Shown piece after piece: positions 28,177 through 37,473 of a stretch of DNA of 64,000 nt. Position 1 is the first letter of the stretch. Each line of letters begins with the position of its first letter. Position numbers and translations under genes: made by a program. The notes under the pieces are model-generated. The model worked only from the letters and a program-made list of their open reading frames with translations. It was not told where the DNA came from and ran no database searches. The DNA comes from Vibrio agarilyticus (GTDB lineage Bacteria > Pseudomonadota > Gammaproteobacteria > Enterobacterales > Vibrionaceae), in assembly GCF_012641465.1 (NCBI RefSeq), contig NZ_JABAIK010000003.1:237535-301534 (forward strand), read 5' to 3'.

Positions 28177-29268
28177 ATGACTAAGATGTTATTGTTGATT
28201 GATACTATGTATCATTACGACAGGGAAGTATTAAAAGGAATAAAAGCAAAAGCCGATGAGTGTCGTTTAAAAGCGACTCTGCATATTGAATCGATAAATA
28301 ATTCCGAAGATATATTAAAACAACACTGGGATTATGTGATTGCAGATGGCGATAAAGCAGATAAATACGGTGTACTGCAAAAATTAAATACGCATACTTT
28401 GCTGTATTCTGGGCATACAATTGAAAAGTTGCCCGAAAATGCGTCGACGGTGGTGGTCGATAATCAGCAGATGGTGCGTCTGGTACTAGGGCAGTTTATT
28501 AAGAATAATATCTCGAATGTTGCGTACTATTTGGATCCGAGCGAACTCGAACAAGAGTGGGCCAAAGAGCGAGTGGCATGTTTTGCAAGCAGTGCCAATG
28601 AGTTGGAATTTAAGTACCACGACGATGTTTTTGAATTGCTCAATAAACGTGTATTTCCGATAGGGATCTACTGCGCGACCGATAGAGCGGCACGTAAATT
28701 ATCGAATTACTGCATTGATCGTAAAATATCAATCCCAAACCAGGTTTCTATTATAGGCACGGATTATGATGATGCCGAAAGAACCATTTCTCCGGTGCCA
28801 CTCACGTCAATCGACCTTTCGCCATACATGCTAGGGCAGCGTTGTCTGGAAGTGTTGCTCAAAGCTAAGAGCACAAAACAGCGTTTGCATGAAAAATACC
28901 TGCCACAAAAATTGATGAATGAGAGTTCAACTCAATCTGAAGAGAATCAAGATGATATAGTCAATCAGGCGCTGTATTACTTACACAATAACTATCATCG
29001 TAACATTAAAGTCAAGCAGGTGACTGAGTATTGTCGAGTATCACGAAGAACATTAGATAATCGATTTTATTTTGCTAAAGGGATGACAGTACATCAATAT
29101 TTGTCGGATCTTAGAATAGCAAAATCAAAAGAGCTTTTACGAACCAGTAATAACTCAATTGAAAGTATTGCTCTTCAATGTGGTTATCCAAATCAAAGCT
29201 ATTTATATCAAGTGTATCGTAAGTTATTTGGTTATACGCCATACACTTACCGCCAAGGGCAAAATTAA
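28177..29268 (+). CDS. XylR-like AraC family transcriptional regulator
   Basis: A 363-residue regulator with the build of E. coli XylR: a periplasmic-binding-protein-like sugar sensor (about residues 4-245) joined to a C-terminal AraC DNA-binding domain (about 262-360) with two helix-turn-helix units, ending in IALQCGYPNQSYLYQVYRKLFGYTPYTYR. The N-terminus YHYDREVLKGI lines up with the XylR AYDRQVVEGV segment. GAGGTGGG lies upstream of the ATG. It is flanked by two GH3 genes and follows the xylanases, so it likely switches on the xylan genes when xylose or a xylo-oligosaccharide binds. It is somewhat shorter than XylR (about 390). The ligand is inferred, not seen. Confidence 0.82.
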   Translation: MTKMLLLIDTMYHYDREVLKGIKAKADECRLKATLHIESINNSEDILKQHWDYVIADGDKADKYGVLQKLNTHTLLYSGHTIEKLPENASTVVVDNQQMVRLVLGQFIKNNISNVAYYLDPSELEQEWAKERVACFASSANELEFKYHDDVFELLNKRVFPIGIYCATDRAARKLSNYCIDRKISIPNQVSIIGTDYDDAERTISPVPLTSIDLSPYMLGQRCLEVLLKAKSTKQRLHEKYLPQKLMNESSTQSEENQDDIVNQALYYLHNNYHRNIKVKQVTEYCRVSRRTLDNRFYFAKGMTVHQYLSDLRIAKSKELLRTSNNSIESIALQCGYPNQSYLYQVYRKLFGYTPYTYRQGQN

Positions 29269-29389
29269 ATATCACAAAGGGTAAAATAAATAATCAAGTT
29301 GTAAATTTGTAGAATAGACATCATTACCCATTCTGGCATTCTCATAACTGAATAAATTTTAATATTATTTTTGGTTATGGAGAAATGCG

Positions 29390-31603
29390 GTGACTGAAAT
29401 TTACAAAAATGCCCTTCATGCAATTGACATGAGAGTGCAAGACTTGCTGGGTCGAATGACCGTCGAAGAAAAAGTGGGGCAACTGATGCAGTTGCCCGCA
29501 CACTTTGGTGATTATACCGACAAGTTAGAAGAGTGGCATATCGGCAGTTTTTTACACTGCACGGGTGATAACGCCGTTAACTTACAGCGCCGCGCCGCAG
29601 AAACCCGCCTTGGCATTCCCCTCATTTTTGGCATTGATGCCATTCATGGCCACTGTTTTGATAACGATTCTACCGTATTTCCGACTCAATTATCCGCGTC
29701 ATCAAGCTGGGATAAAGATCTGATGTATCGTATGGCTCGAATCACGGCCAAAGAGACTCGCGCCTCCGGTTTGCATTGGACTTTCTCTCCGGTGTTGTGT
29801 GTCGCTCGTGACGCTCGTTGGGGTCGAGTGAACGAAACCTATGGTGAAGACCCGTGGCTGATTGGCGAGTTGGCCGCAGAAACCATCAAAGGGTATCAAG
29901 GGCCGCAAGGCTACGATGGTGAGTCGATTTTAGCCTGCGCAAAACATTATGTTGCCTATGGTGAGACGCTAGGTGGCCGTGATTCTTACGAATGTGATAC
30001 CTCACGTCGCAAACTGCTTTCGTTGTTTTTGCCGCCGTTTGAAAAAGCGGTGAAAGAGGCCAACGTTGCCTCGTTAATGACTGGCTATCATGCGATTGAC
30101 GGTATTCCTTGTACCGTCGATAAGTGGCTACTCACTGACGTCGCTAAAACGCAATGGGGTTTGGACGGCTTTGTCGTCACCGATTGGGAAAACGTGCGTT
30201 CTTTGCACACCAAACAGTACGTTTGCGCCGATGAAAAAGAAGCGTGCTTGCGCTCGCTATTGGCAGGTAACGACATGATGATGTCCACACCTGAATTTTA
30301 TCCACTGACTCTAGAGTTGATTGCCGAAGGTCGGGTTGATATGTCGGTTGTGGATGAAGCCGTCGCGCGAGTTTTGAAAAAGAAATTTGAGCTAGGACTT
30401 TTTGATGAGATGCGTTTCTTTGCGCCTGATCGCAGCTCGACCATGGGTATTCAATCGCATTTGAATGTCTCACTTGAAGCCAGCCTAAAGAGTATGGTGC
30501 TGCTGCAAAATAACGGCATTTTGCCGATTGACCCAAATCGTACTCGTAAAGTGCTATTGATTGGCCCGAATGCGGACGATGTTATCGCGCAGTTGGGCGA
30601 CTGGTCTTTTGGTTCAATGCAAGCGGGTGCCACTAATGATACCTATCATCGAGACCAAACCGTCACAGTACTTCAAGCGTTACGCAATGCAGCGCAATCG
30701 TATCCTTTTGCACTTGAATACATTAAAGGCGCCGATTGTGTTGATGATGGATTTAGTGAAATTGTCCAGATTGAAGCGGCGGCAGCAACAGCGGATCTCG
30801 TCATCGCTTGCGTTGGTGACACGCTAGCGCAAAACGGTGAATTCCATGATCGCGCCGATCTTACTTTATCGGGTCAGCAACAAGCCATGCTTGAAGCGGT
30901 TAAGCGAGCAAATGCACCGTTAGTGGTCGCATTTATCGCGTCGAAACCCTTGACCATCCCTTGGATTGCCGAGAACGCTGATGCCTTAATTTGTGGTTTT
31001 AACCCAGGCCCATTTGGTGGTGAAGCGGTAAAACAAGTGCTGTTTGGTGAATACAACCCGGGCGGTAAGTTGACGGTGTCATTCCCAGTTCATGTAGGCC
31101 AGATCCCGGTTTATTACAACAAATACACCGGCTGGCATGCACAAAATAGCGCGCGTTTAAACGGCGAAGAACGCTACATTGATATGCCTAAAGATCCTCT
31201 GTTTAGCTTTGGTTACGGTCTCTCTTACAGCACCTTTAACTATCTTAGCGCGCAAGTTCAATCGGATGTGATTGAGCCAATGCAAGACGTGGTTGTCATG
31301 GTGACATTGGAGAATGACTCTGATCGTGATGGAACTGAAATTGTGCAAGTTTATCTGCGCGATCTTTATTCAAGTGTCACCACACCAATTAAGCGGCTGT
31401 GCGGCTTTGAACGCGTTGAATTAGCCGCTGGAGAGCGCCGAGAAATTCGTATTACCATACCGTTTGAGCAGCTTGCTTTGATTGACGCAAATTTGAATAA
31501 AGTTGTGGAAGCAGGCGAGTTTCACGTCATGGTGGGCGCATCATCACGCGACGAAGCGCTCGTGACACTACCGATTCGTGTCACCCACGATACTGCGTTG
31601 TAA
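29390..31603 (+). CDS. GH3 beta-glucosidase
   Basis: A 737-residue GH3 enzyme with the normal order: barrel (about 10-330), alpha/beta sandwich (about 370-590) and fibronectin-III domain (about 640-710). Nucleophile Asp265 lies in GFVVTDWENV. The barrel has RLGIPLIFGIDAIHGH and SPVLCVARDARWGRVNETYGEDP, typical of BglX-like beta-glucosidases; the acid/base candidate is Glu in AQNGEFHDRADL. There is no signal peptide, in contrast to E. coli BglX, so it works in the cytoplasm. Start is GTG 29390 with GGAG seven to eight bases upstream; the nearby ATG at 29384 is followed by a stop after one codon. It follows the XylR-like gene by 120 bp and may be transcribed with it. Confidence 0.88.
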   Translation: MTEIYKNALHAIDMRVQDLLGRMTVEEKVGQLMQLPAHFGDYTDKLEEWHIGSFLHCTGDNAVNLQRRAAETRLGIPLIFGIDAIHGHCFDNDSTVFPTQLSASSSWDKDLMYRMARITAKETRASGLHWTFSPVLCVARDARWGRVNETYGEDPWLIGELAAETIKGYQGPQGYDGESILACAKHYVAYGETLGGRDSYECDTSRRKLLSLFLPPFEKAVKEANVASLMTGYHAIDGIPCTVDKWLLTDVAKTQWGLDGFVVTDWENVRSLHTKQYVCADEKEACLRSLLAGNDMMMSTPEFYPLTLELIAEGRVDMSVVDEAVARVLKKKFELGLFDEMRFFAPDRSSTMGIQSHLNVSLEASLKSMVLLQNNGILPIDPNRTRKVLLIGPNADDVIAQLGDWSFGSMQAGATNDTYHRDQTVTVLQALRNAAQSYPFALEYIKGADCVDDGFSEIVQIEAAAATADLVIACVGDTLAQNGEFHDRADLTLSGQQQAMLEAVKRANAPLVVAFIASKPLTIPWIAENADALICGFNPGPFGGEAVKQVLFGEYNPGGKLTVSFPVHVGQIPVYYNKYTGWHAQNSARLNGEERYIDMPKDPLFSFGYGLSYSTFNYLSAQVQSDVIEPMQDVVVMVTLENDSDRDGTEIVQVYLRDLYSSVTTPIKRLCGFERVELAAGERREIRITIPFEQLALIDANLNKVVEAGEFHVMVGASSRDEALVTLPIRVTHDTAL

Positions 31604-31620
31604 CTGGCACTTAGAGTCAA

Positions 31621-31717
31621 ACTGCGTTGTGGTGCAGGTAGGCGATAGTCTTTTATAGCGCTATCGCCTTTTTTACTGCCCCTCATGTCGTGATGGATAC
31701 CTGCACCATCACGCAGT
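31621..31717. terminator. Nested inverted repeat between converging genes
   Basis: The inner part is a terminator: GGCGATAG (31641-31648) pairs with CTATCGCC (31661-31668), followed by seven T, ending the GH3 transcript. The outer arms are 31621-31640 and 31698-31717, which match as inverted copies at 18 of 20 positions. The whole forms one long cruciform-like unit between the GH3 gene and the TRAP permease. Confidence 0.75.
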
Positions 31718-31732
31718 TTTGCTTGTAACCTA

Positions 31733-33646
31733 TCACGTTTGTCGAGCCATCTCACGGCCTCGCCATTGAATGACGATCAGGCCAACCACGATCGCGATAC
31801 CTAACGGGCCTAGGCCAAATGGGTTGAAGAACAAGAGTGGGATCGGGAGCAATGCCACCAAACGTTCAAGTAGGCTCAGTGAACGGATCAGATAGCCCTC
31901 AATCGCGATAGCGATAGCGATAATAATCGTCAGCGCCTGCACAATGGAGAACATCAGGGCAAGCATGCCATCATTTGGGTTAACGATATTGGTGTATGCC
32001 ATCATGATTGGAATGATGAACAGACCGCCAGCAAGCTTAAATGCCTCTACCGATGACTTCATTGGGTTTGCATTTGCAACGCCAGCGCCGGCAAAGGCGG
32101 CGAGGGCAATCGGCGGGGTCACATTCGACGTTTGTGATAACCAAAATACGATAAGATGCGCCGTTAACAGAGGCAAGCCAAAGTCTGTTAGCATTGGCAC
32201 TGCCATAACCGCCAGTACAATGTACGCCGCTGTTACAGGTAGACCCATGCCAAGAACCAACGCGACCAAGCTGATTAAGCCAAGAGCAATGAGCATGTGG
32301 CCACCGGAGAAGTCCATGACAAATTGAGTAAACTCAAGCCCAATGCCCGTTTGCCCAACAACACCGACAATAATCCCAGCCGCGCCACAGGCTGCAGAAA
32401 TCGGCAATGCCATTAAAGCGCCGTTTTTCATTCCTTCGATGAATTTTTTCAGACCAATACGACTGTGTTTACGCAGCGCCGCTGTCATCAAAATCGCGCA
32501 GCAACCCGCCACCCCGACGAGCAGCGGTGAATAGGCCATCATCAACAGTACAGTAATGAAAATGAGCGGGATTAGGTGATGCGCGCCATTTTTCATTACC
32601 GCGATTACTGCGTCGGTTTTGCTCACCGCTTGCAGATCCAATTTGCACGCCATCAGATGAACGTAAAGCAAAGTGCAGAAGAAGTAGAGAATCGCTGGCG
32701 CAATTGAGGCTATCATGATGTCGCTGTAAGGCACGCCGGTAAACTGCGCCATAACGAATGCGCCAGCGCCCATGATAGGTGGCATGATCTGCCCCCCTGT
32801 AGAGGCCGCCGCTTCAATACCGGCCGCTTGTTCAGGTTTGTATCCGAGCTTCTTCATCATGGGAATTGTGATAGCGCCAGTTGTTACGGTATTGGCAATC
32901 GCCGAGCCTGAAATGGAACCCAAACCAGCTGATGCCAATACTGCCGCTTTTGCTGGGCCGCCACGATATTTGCCCGCAATAGAGAAAGCGAGATCAATAA
33001 AGAACTTACCTGCGCCAGTGACCTCAAGAAAAGCGCCAAACAGCACGAAGATGAAAACCGTTGTCGCCGCAATACCGAGTGCAGAGCCAAATACGCCATT
33101 TGCCGAATAAATCTGGAATTGGATAAGCTCTTGTAAACTGTATGCCTTAATGGCAAAACCGCTGGGTAACATGTCGCCGAATGCGCTATAGGCGAGAAAG
33201 AGTGCGGCAATCCACACCATCACCCACCCAACAGTACGTCGGCATCCTTCCAGCAACAATGCCAGCAAGGTAACACCCGCAAACATGTCGGCAAAGGGCA
33301 GGCCATAGAATAGATGGTTGATGTCGTTATAATCAAAAATGGACAGGCGGTATCCTGCAAATACGACCACACCACACAAAATCACATCGATAAACTGACC
33401 GACGAGAAAAAAGCGGCTTTGCCGATTGGCAACCAATGGATAGTGAAGGAAGATCAATACCAGAACCCAACACAAGTGGATGGGTCGGAAATAGGTCGCC
33501 GAAATGGTCGAACTCACGCCTTGATAGATTTGAAATACCGACAATGACACCGCAATAGCCAGTGTCAGGTAGCCCATCGCATTGCCCCATTTTTCGTATC
33601 GAAGCGACTTTGAAAAAGGGGATAGATTATCTGGGGAAATATCCAT
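31733..33646 (-). CDS. TRAP transporter fused permease (TAXI type)
   Basis: A 637-residue inner-membrane protein in which the small (4 TM) and large (12 TM) TRAP permease subunits are fused, the form that pairs with TAXI-type binding proteins. Many hydrophobic helices are evident, and the large-subunit region has GSISGSAIANTVTTGAITIPMMKKLGY and GGQIMPPIMGAGAF, the usual DctM substrate and sodium signature. It starts 12 bp after the TAXI gene, so they form one operon. TRAP systems are sodium-driven secondary transporters, usually for organic acids. Its presence inside a glycan region suggests an acidic sugar or oligosaccharide acid as cargo, but most TAXI substrates are unknown. Confidence 0.93.
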   Translation of the reverse strand: MDISPDNLSPFSKSLRYEKWGNAMGYLTLAIAVSLSVFQIYQGVSSTISATYFRPIHLCWVLVLIFLHYPLVANRQSRFFLVGQFIDVILCGVVVFAGYRLSIFDYNDINHLFYGLPFADMFAGVTLLALLLEGCRRTVGWVMVWIAALFLAYSAFGDMLPSGFAIKAYSLQELIQFQIYSANGVFGSALGIAATTVFIFVLFGAFLEVTGAGKFFIDLAFSIAGKYRGGPAKAAVLASAGLGSISGSAIANTVTTGAITIPMMKKLGYKPEQAAGIEAAASTGGQIMPPIMGAGAFVMAQFTGVPYSDIMIASIAPAILYFFCTLLYVHLMACKLDLQAVSKTDAVIAVMKNGAHHLIPLIFITVLLMMAYSPLLVGVAGCCAILMTAALRKHSRIGLKKFIEGMKNGALMALPISAACGAAGIIVGVVGQTGIGLEFTQFVMDFSGGHMLIALGLISLVALVLGMGLPVTAAYIVLAVMAVPMLTDFGLPLLTAHLIVFWLSQTSNVTPPIALAAFAGAGVANANPMKSSVEAFKLAGGLFIIPIMMAYTNIVNPNDGMLALMFSIVQALTIIIAIAIAIEGYLIRSLSLLERLVALLPIPLLFFNPFGLGPLGIAIVVGLIVIQWRGREMARQT

Positions 33647-33658
33647 GGTTCTGATGGG

Positions 33659-34585
33659 TTACTTAATCACAGAATCTAGGTATTTTTTCGCGCCGTTATG
33701 CAGAGGCACTGCTTGAAGTCGCGTGGCGTTTGCAGGTGTTGTCATCTCTGCCATTTTCACGACCTTACGAATATCGCCAATGTTTTCAAAGGCCGCTTTC
33801 GTGAGGTTGTACGCCATCTCATCGCTCATGTTCGCGTTAACCACTAACACATTCCAGACACTCAGCGTGGAGATTGAATCAACCTTATTGTAAACCCCTG
33901 CTGGGATATCATAAGCGCTATAAGCTGGGTACTGTTTGATGAAGTTGGCGGTCTCTTCGTCTGAGATAGACAGCACTTTAATGTCATGCGTTAGAGCAAT
34001 CTGAGTCACCGCACCAACACCTTGACCACCGACGATAAAACCCACATCGATTTGACCATTTGCCAGAGCGTTAGTGGTTTCTGAGTAGTTTAGGTAAACT
34101 GCATCGATGTCTTTTTTCACGTCAATGCCCACTGATTCAAGCAGTGCCGCTGAGGTGACCGCTGTGCCACTTGCTGGGGCGCCAAGGGAAACCCGCTTAC
34201 CTTTTAGCTGCGCTAGAGAATCAATACCTGAATCTTTAAGGGTGAGGGTATGCACGAGGTTAGGGTATAGAGCAAACAGTGTTTTTACGGGCATTTTCTG
34301 CGGAAACTTACCCTCGCCGTTGTATGCGTCAAGAACCACATTGCCCATGGCAATCCCCGCGATCATATCGCCACGCACCACCTTAATGGTGTTCTCGACT
34401 GACGCCGCGGTCACTTCCGCTTTGGCATTCACACCGGGCACCTTATCAGACCAAATCTTAGCCAGCGCGCCCCCAAAAGGGTAGTAGATACCACTTTGAC
34501 CACCGGTGCCGATGGCGTAGTTTTCGGCACTCGCCAGTGCAGGTAACATCGCAAGTAACGCTATTAATAAATTCCGTTTAAGCAC
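33659..34585 (-). CDS. TAXI-type TRAP solute-binding protein
   Basis: A periplasmic binding protein of about 308 residues. The signal peptide is LKRNLLIALLAMLPALASA, then the mature start ENYAIGTGGQSGIYYPFGGALA, the TAXI-family hallmark. Start choice: AGGAG directly abuts the ATG at 34591 but sits six bases before the GTG at 34585, so GTG is preferred; either gives a working signal. It supplies the fused TRAP permease just downstream. TAXI proteins studied so far bind glutamate, 2-oxoglutarate or similar acids; here the neighbours do not fix the ligand. Confidence 0.92.
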   Translation of the reverse strand: MLKRNLLIALLAMLPALASAENYAIGTGGQSGIYYPFGGALAKIWSDKVPGVNAKAEVTAASVENTIKVVRGDMIAGIAMGNVVLDAYNGEGKFPQKMPVKTLFALYPNLVHTLTLKDSGIDSLAQLKGKRVSLGAPASGTAVTSAALLESVGIDVKKDIDAVYLNYSETTNALANGQIDVGFIVGGQGVGAVTQIALTHDIKVLSISDEETANFIKQYPAYSAYDIPAGVYNKVDSISTLSVWNVLVVNANMSDEMAYNLTKAAFENIGDIRKVVKMAEMTTPANATRLQAVPLHNGAKKYLDSVIK

Positions 34586-34796
34586 TGTCATCTCCTTGAT
34601 TATTAACTGTAATTAATTCAAATCTTAGTTAAAGATTCTATTAACTTGTTGTTTTTAGGAATAGTCTTAAACATTACTCTTTGGCTATGTTTTGTGCAAT
34701 AAATTGCAAACAAAATGTAATGGAAGTGTTAATTTGCTCACTGATTGAGTCAAATGCAAGGTCATCGAGAGACGAACCGGCCTCGGCATTTAGGCA

Positions 34797-34838
34797 ATAA
34801 AAAAGCTCAAGAGCGATTGAGTTCACTCTTGAGCCTTA
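34797..34838 (-). terminator. Terminator after the GH9 gene (minus strand)
   Basis: Stem GCTCAAGAG / CTCTTGAGC with a T-run on the minus strand (read as six or more A at 34798-34804 on the plus strand), 46 bp past the GH9 stop. Confidence 0.8.
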
Positions 34839-34883
34839 TTCGGAACGTGCTAAAAACAGACTAAATGTGGAGCCAGTTTTGTT

Positions 34884-37178
34884 TTAGTTCAATATACTGG
34901 TATTGAGCGCCGATGAGATCCAAACCAGCGGTGCGTTCCAGTTGATGGTGACTTCGTTAAGTGTCCATGCCCCTAAATCGTCCACATAACACGTTTGTCC
35001 AGTACATTTGCCTTGTAAGCTTGAAGCGACTGGGTCACTGAAGTTGACAGAGTTCGGGCCGCCAGACAACACGCCAGCAGGCGCTTTTGGATAATCGTTG
35101 TTTGCTTGGTATGCCCAGAAACGGTGGTGCGGGTTCTTAAATGGATCGCTACCGTAGCCAGTGACATAAGAATAGCTTAGTGGGTTACGACCCAGAATGT
35201 AATCCATCGCATTGGCTGCCGAAACTAAATACTCTTCTTTGCCAGAATAATCAAAACCATAGACCAAGATGATTGCACGGTTGACGATCGCAGAGTTAGA
35301 ACCCCAAGTGTAGGCTTCAACAGTAAATGGCAAACGGTAGCCTTCTTGATCAAGCTGGCTGGCGTACATTTCTGCTGACGTCACAATATTTGCGCGTGCC
35401 TGAGCAACTTGCTCTTTTGTCAGTGCATTAGGCACTAATGCTAAGCTAAACGTGCCCGCTGGTGCCATGTACTGCCAGTAGAATTCTTGCGCGGCATTTT
35501 TGCCCACGGAAGGTGTTGCAAGAAACTCTTCTGAAGCGGTAATAAAGTCACGGTATTTCGCTGCGCCAGTAGTAATGAAAAGCTCTGCCGCTGCCCAGTA
35601 AAACTCATCGGCCAGTTGTCCATCACCGTATGGGCCTGAACCGGTAAAGTTATCGTAAGCGTACACTTCAGGATGTGCGTTGGCCGCTTGCCATGCCGAT
35701 TGCGCGGCAGTGAGACATTGATTGGCAAACTCAGCATCAATCTCTTTCCAAATACGTGAACATTGCGCGCCAATGGCGGCGAGGTTTAATGTCGCAGAGG
35801 TACTTGGGTGTGAGACAGAGCGCTTTTGTGTATCGTTATGCGGCGCCATTGGGAACCCAGTCCACTTCTCGTCGGCAATTTTGTGGAACGCCATGCCGCT
35901 CGCATCGATCTCGGTTAACGTCAGATCGGCCAGCTTGCTGTGTTGATCGCCGACCGGCACATGCACTTTTTTACCTTCAGGGATCTGCATCGCCAACATA
36001 AACTCGATGTTCCAGCGCGCTTCATCAAGCAAATCGTTAACCCCATTGCCAGATTCCGGAATGCGTTTCATCTTTTGACTGAATGGCACCACTTGATCTT
36101 TGCCGTGAATACCACGCTCATACAAGTTCAGCAGTGTCCATGTACTGATGCCGCTGTTAACCAAATATTTGCCATGGTCACCCGCATCGTACCAGCCACC
36201 TGTACCATCAATTGAGAAGTCACAACCTGGCCAAATATTGCCTTGAGCATCTTTGCCTTTAAAGCAAGAAGCAGAATCTTTCGGGTGGCCTGCTGGGCGA
36301 GAAAGATCCGCGCGTTGGACGAATTCCGGCTTCACCTCAATACCGCTACGGTTGTGGTAGAAGTACTTCAGTGCGTCTTCAGCCAATTGTGAATAGACAT
36401 TTTGTTTGATGTCAAACGGATGGCTAAGCTCTTCGCCCACTTTAATTTTTACTGCATTAAGTGTTTGGTCTACATGTGAAAAATCGATTTGATGAACATG
36501 CTCACCAGATGCCGCGTTTACGCCAAATACTTTGGTTTTACCACTAAATAGGACGTCATCATTCTTATCGATGAGCTGCCAAGTTTGTGGCTGGGTGCTA
36601 TCAGAATGCAATACCGCGAATTTCTCGCCTTTAGGGAAGTAACCCACTTGGTTTGCACGTAATTTGCCGTAGTTACGAACGATTTTAAACTCTTTACCCG
36701 AGACGGAGACATTGTCGACACAAACGGTATTCGCCTTGTGTGAACCAAGCTGGAATTGGAAACCCGTCTTAGGATCGTTTTTGCTGTTGTACTTGAAGGT
36801 GTATTCGTGTTTTTTGAACTCAGTACCAATGTTCAACTCTTTCGAAAAATATTGGTCGTAGGGCGCGCCGTCATGTTGGATCAATACCACGCCTTTGGTT
36901 TTGTTATTCGCTTTAATGTCAAAGGAGACGGTGTATGTTTCACCTTCTGACAAACCAAATCCACCTTGGCCGAGAATCACATCCCAACGGTTTTGACCAG
37001 CGTCATTAAAGGTTAAGCACCCTGTGCCAGCCACTTCATCTAAGCTACCGCCTGAACCCCACCAGTTATTACTTTTGTCTGAAAATTGACCATTGAGCAA
37101 TAATTCATCAGCGAGGGTAGGGGTTGAGCCAAGAATTACTGATAAACTCAGAATACTTAACTTAAATAGTTTGTTCAC
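34884..37178 (-). CDS. GH9 cellulase/cellodextrinase with CBM4_9-like N-terminal domain
   Basis: A 764-residue exported protein. The signal peptide ends about TLADE. Next is a jelly-roll carbohydrate-binding domain (about 25-160, CBM4_9 type), then the Ig-like CelD_N domain (about 172-260), then the GH9 (alpha/alpha)6 catalytic domain (about 265-760). Catalytic residues are visible: Asp331 and Asp334 in WYDAGDHGKY and acid Glu742 in LNEVTINW; the GYGSDPFKNPHHRFW motif is present. GH9 enzymes cut beta-1,4-glucans with inversion. The start is GTG with GGAG eight bases upstream. It faces away from the GH94-GH116 genes, and its cello-oligosaccharide products would feed them. No lipobox, so it is periplasmic or secreted. 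Confidence 0.92.
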   Translation of the reverse strand: MNKLFKLSILSLSVILGSTPTLADELLLNGQFSDKSNNWWGSGGSLDEVAGTGCLTFNDAGQNRWDVILGQGGFGLSEGETYTVSFDIKANNKTKGVVLIQHDGAPYDQYFSKELNIGTEFKKHEYTFKYNSKNDPKTGFQFQLGSHKANTVCVDNVSVSGKEFKIVRNYGKLRANQVGYFPKGEKFAVLHSDSTQPQTWQLIDKNDDVLFSGKTKVFGVNAASGEHVHQIDFSHVDQTLNAVKIKVGEELSHPFDIKQNVYSQLAEDALKYFYHNRSGIEVKPEFVQRADLSRPAGHPKDSASCFKGKDAQGNIWPGCDFSIDGTGGWYDAGDHGKYLVNSGISTWTLLNLYERGIHGKDQVVPFSQKMKRIPESGNGVNDLLDEARWNIEFMLAMQIPEGKKVHVPVGDQHSKLADLTLTEIDASGMAFHKIADEKWTGFPMAPHNDTQKRSVSHPSTSATLNLAAIGAQCSRIWKEIDAEFANQCLTAAQSAWQAANAHPEVYAYDNFTGSGPYGDGQLADEFYWAAAELFITTGAAKYRDFITASEEFLATPSVGKNAAQEFYWQYMAPAGTFSLALVPNALTKEQVAQARANIVTSAEMYASQLDQEGYRLPFTVEAYTWGSNSAIVNRAIILVYGFDYSGKEEYLVSAANAMDYILGRNPLSYSYVTGYGSDPFKNPHHRFWAYQANNDYPKAPAGVLSGGPNSVNFSDPVASSLQGKCTGQTCYVDDLGAWTLNEVTINWNAPLVWISSALNTSILN

Positions 37179-37473
37179 GATATATTCTCCGTAAAAATAA
37201 AAGAACTACAGCAACATGTTATCTTGAGAGTAAAATTTGCCAAATAGCTCAAATCACAATGTTAAAATATAGGGAAAAGATATATATATCATTGCTATAT
37301 TTAATAATGTGATATCCAAACCACTTAAACTTTTCGCACAAAATCGTCTGGATATCATGACTTATTGAAAGTTGAAAATATAAACATCAATAAGTGTTTT
37401 AATTCAAAGTATTGATAGGCAGAATTGATTGCCTTATATACCCAAACAACTTCAAGTGGAAAGGGTATAGAAA
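37179..37473. other. GH9 promoter region with repeat remnant
   Basis: AT-rich spacer of about 295 bp. At 37435-37470 tatatacccaaacaacttcaag joined to tggaaagggtatag looks like the two ends of the Vibrio-type repeat with the middle lost. No other feature stands out. Confidence 0.5.

Noticed and set aside
31944-33110. Plus-strand open frames opposite the TRAP permease
   Set aside because: They lie wholly antisense to a well-supported permease and have no family features or ribosome sites.
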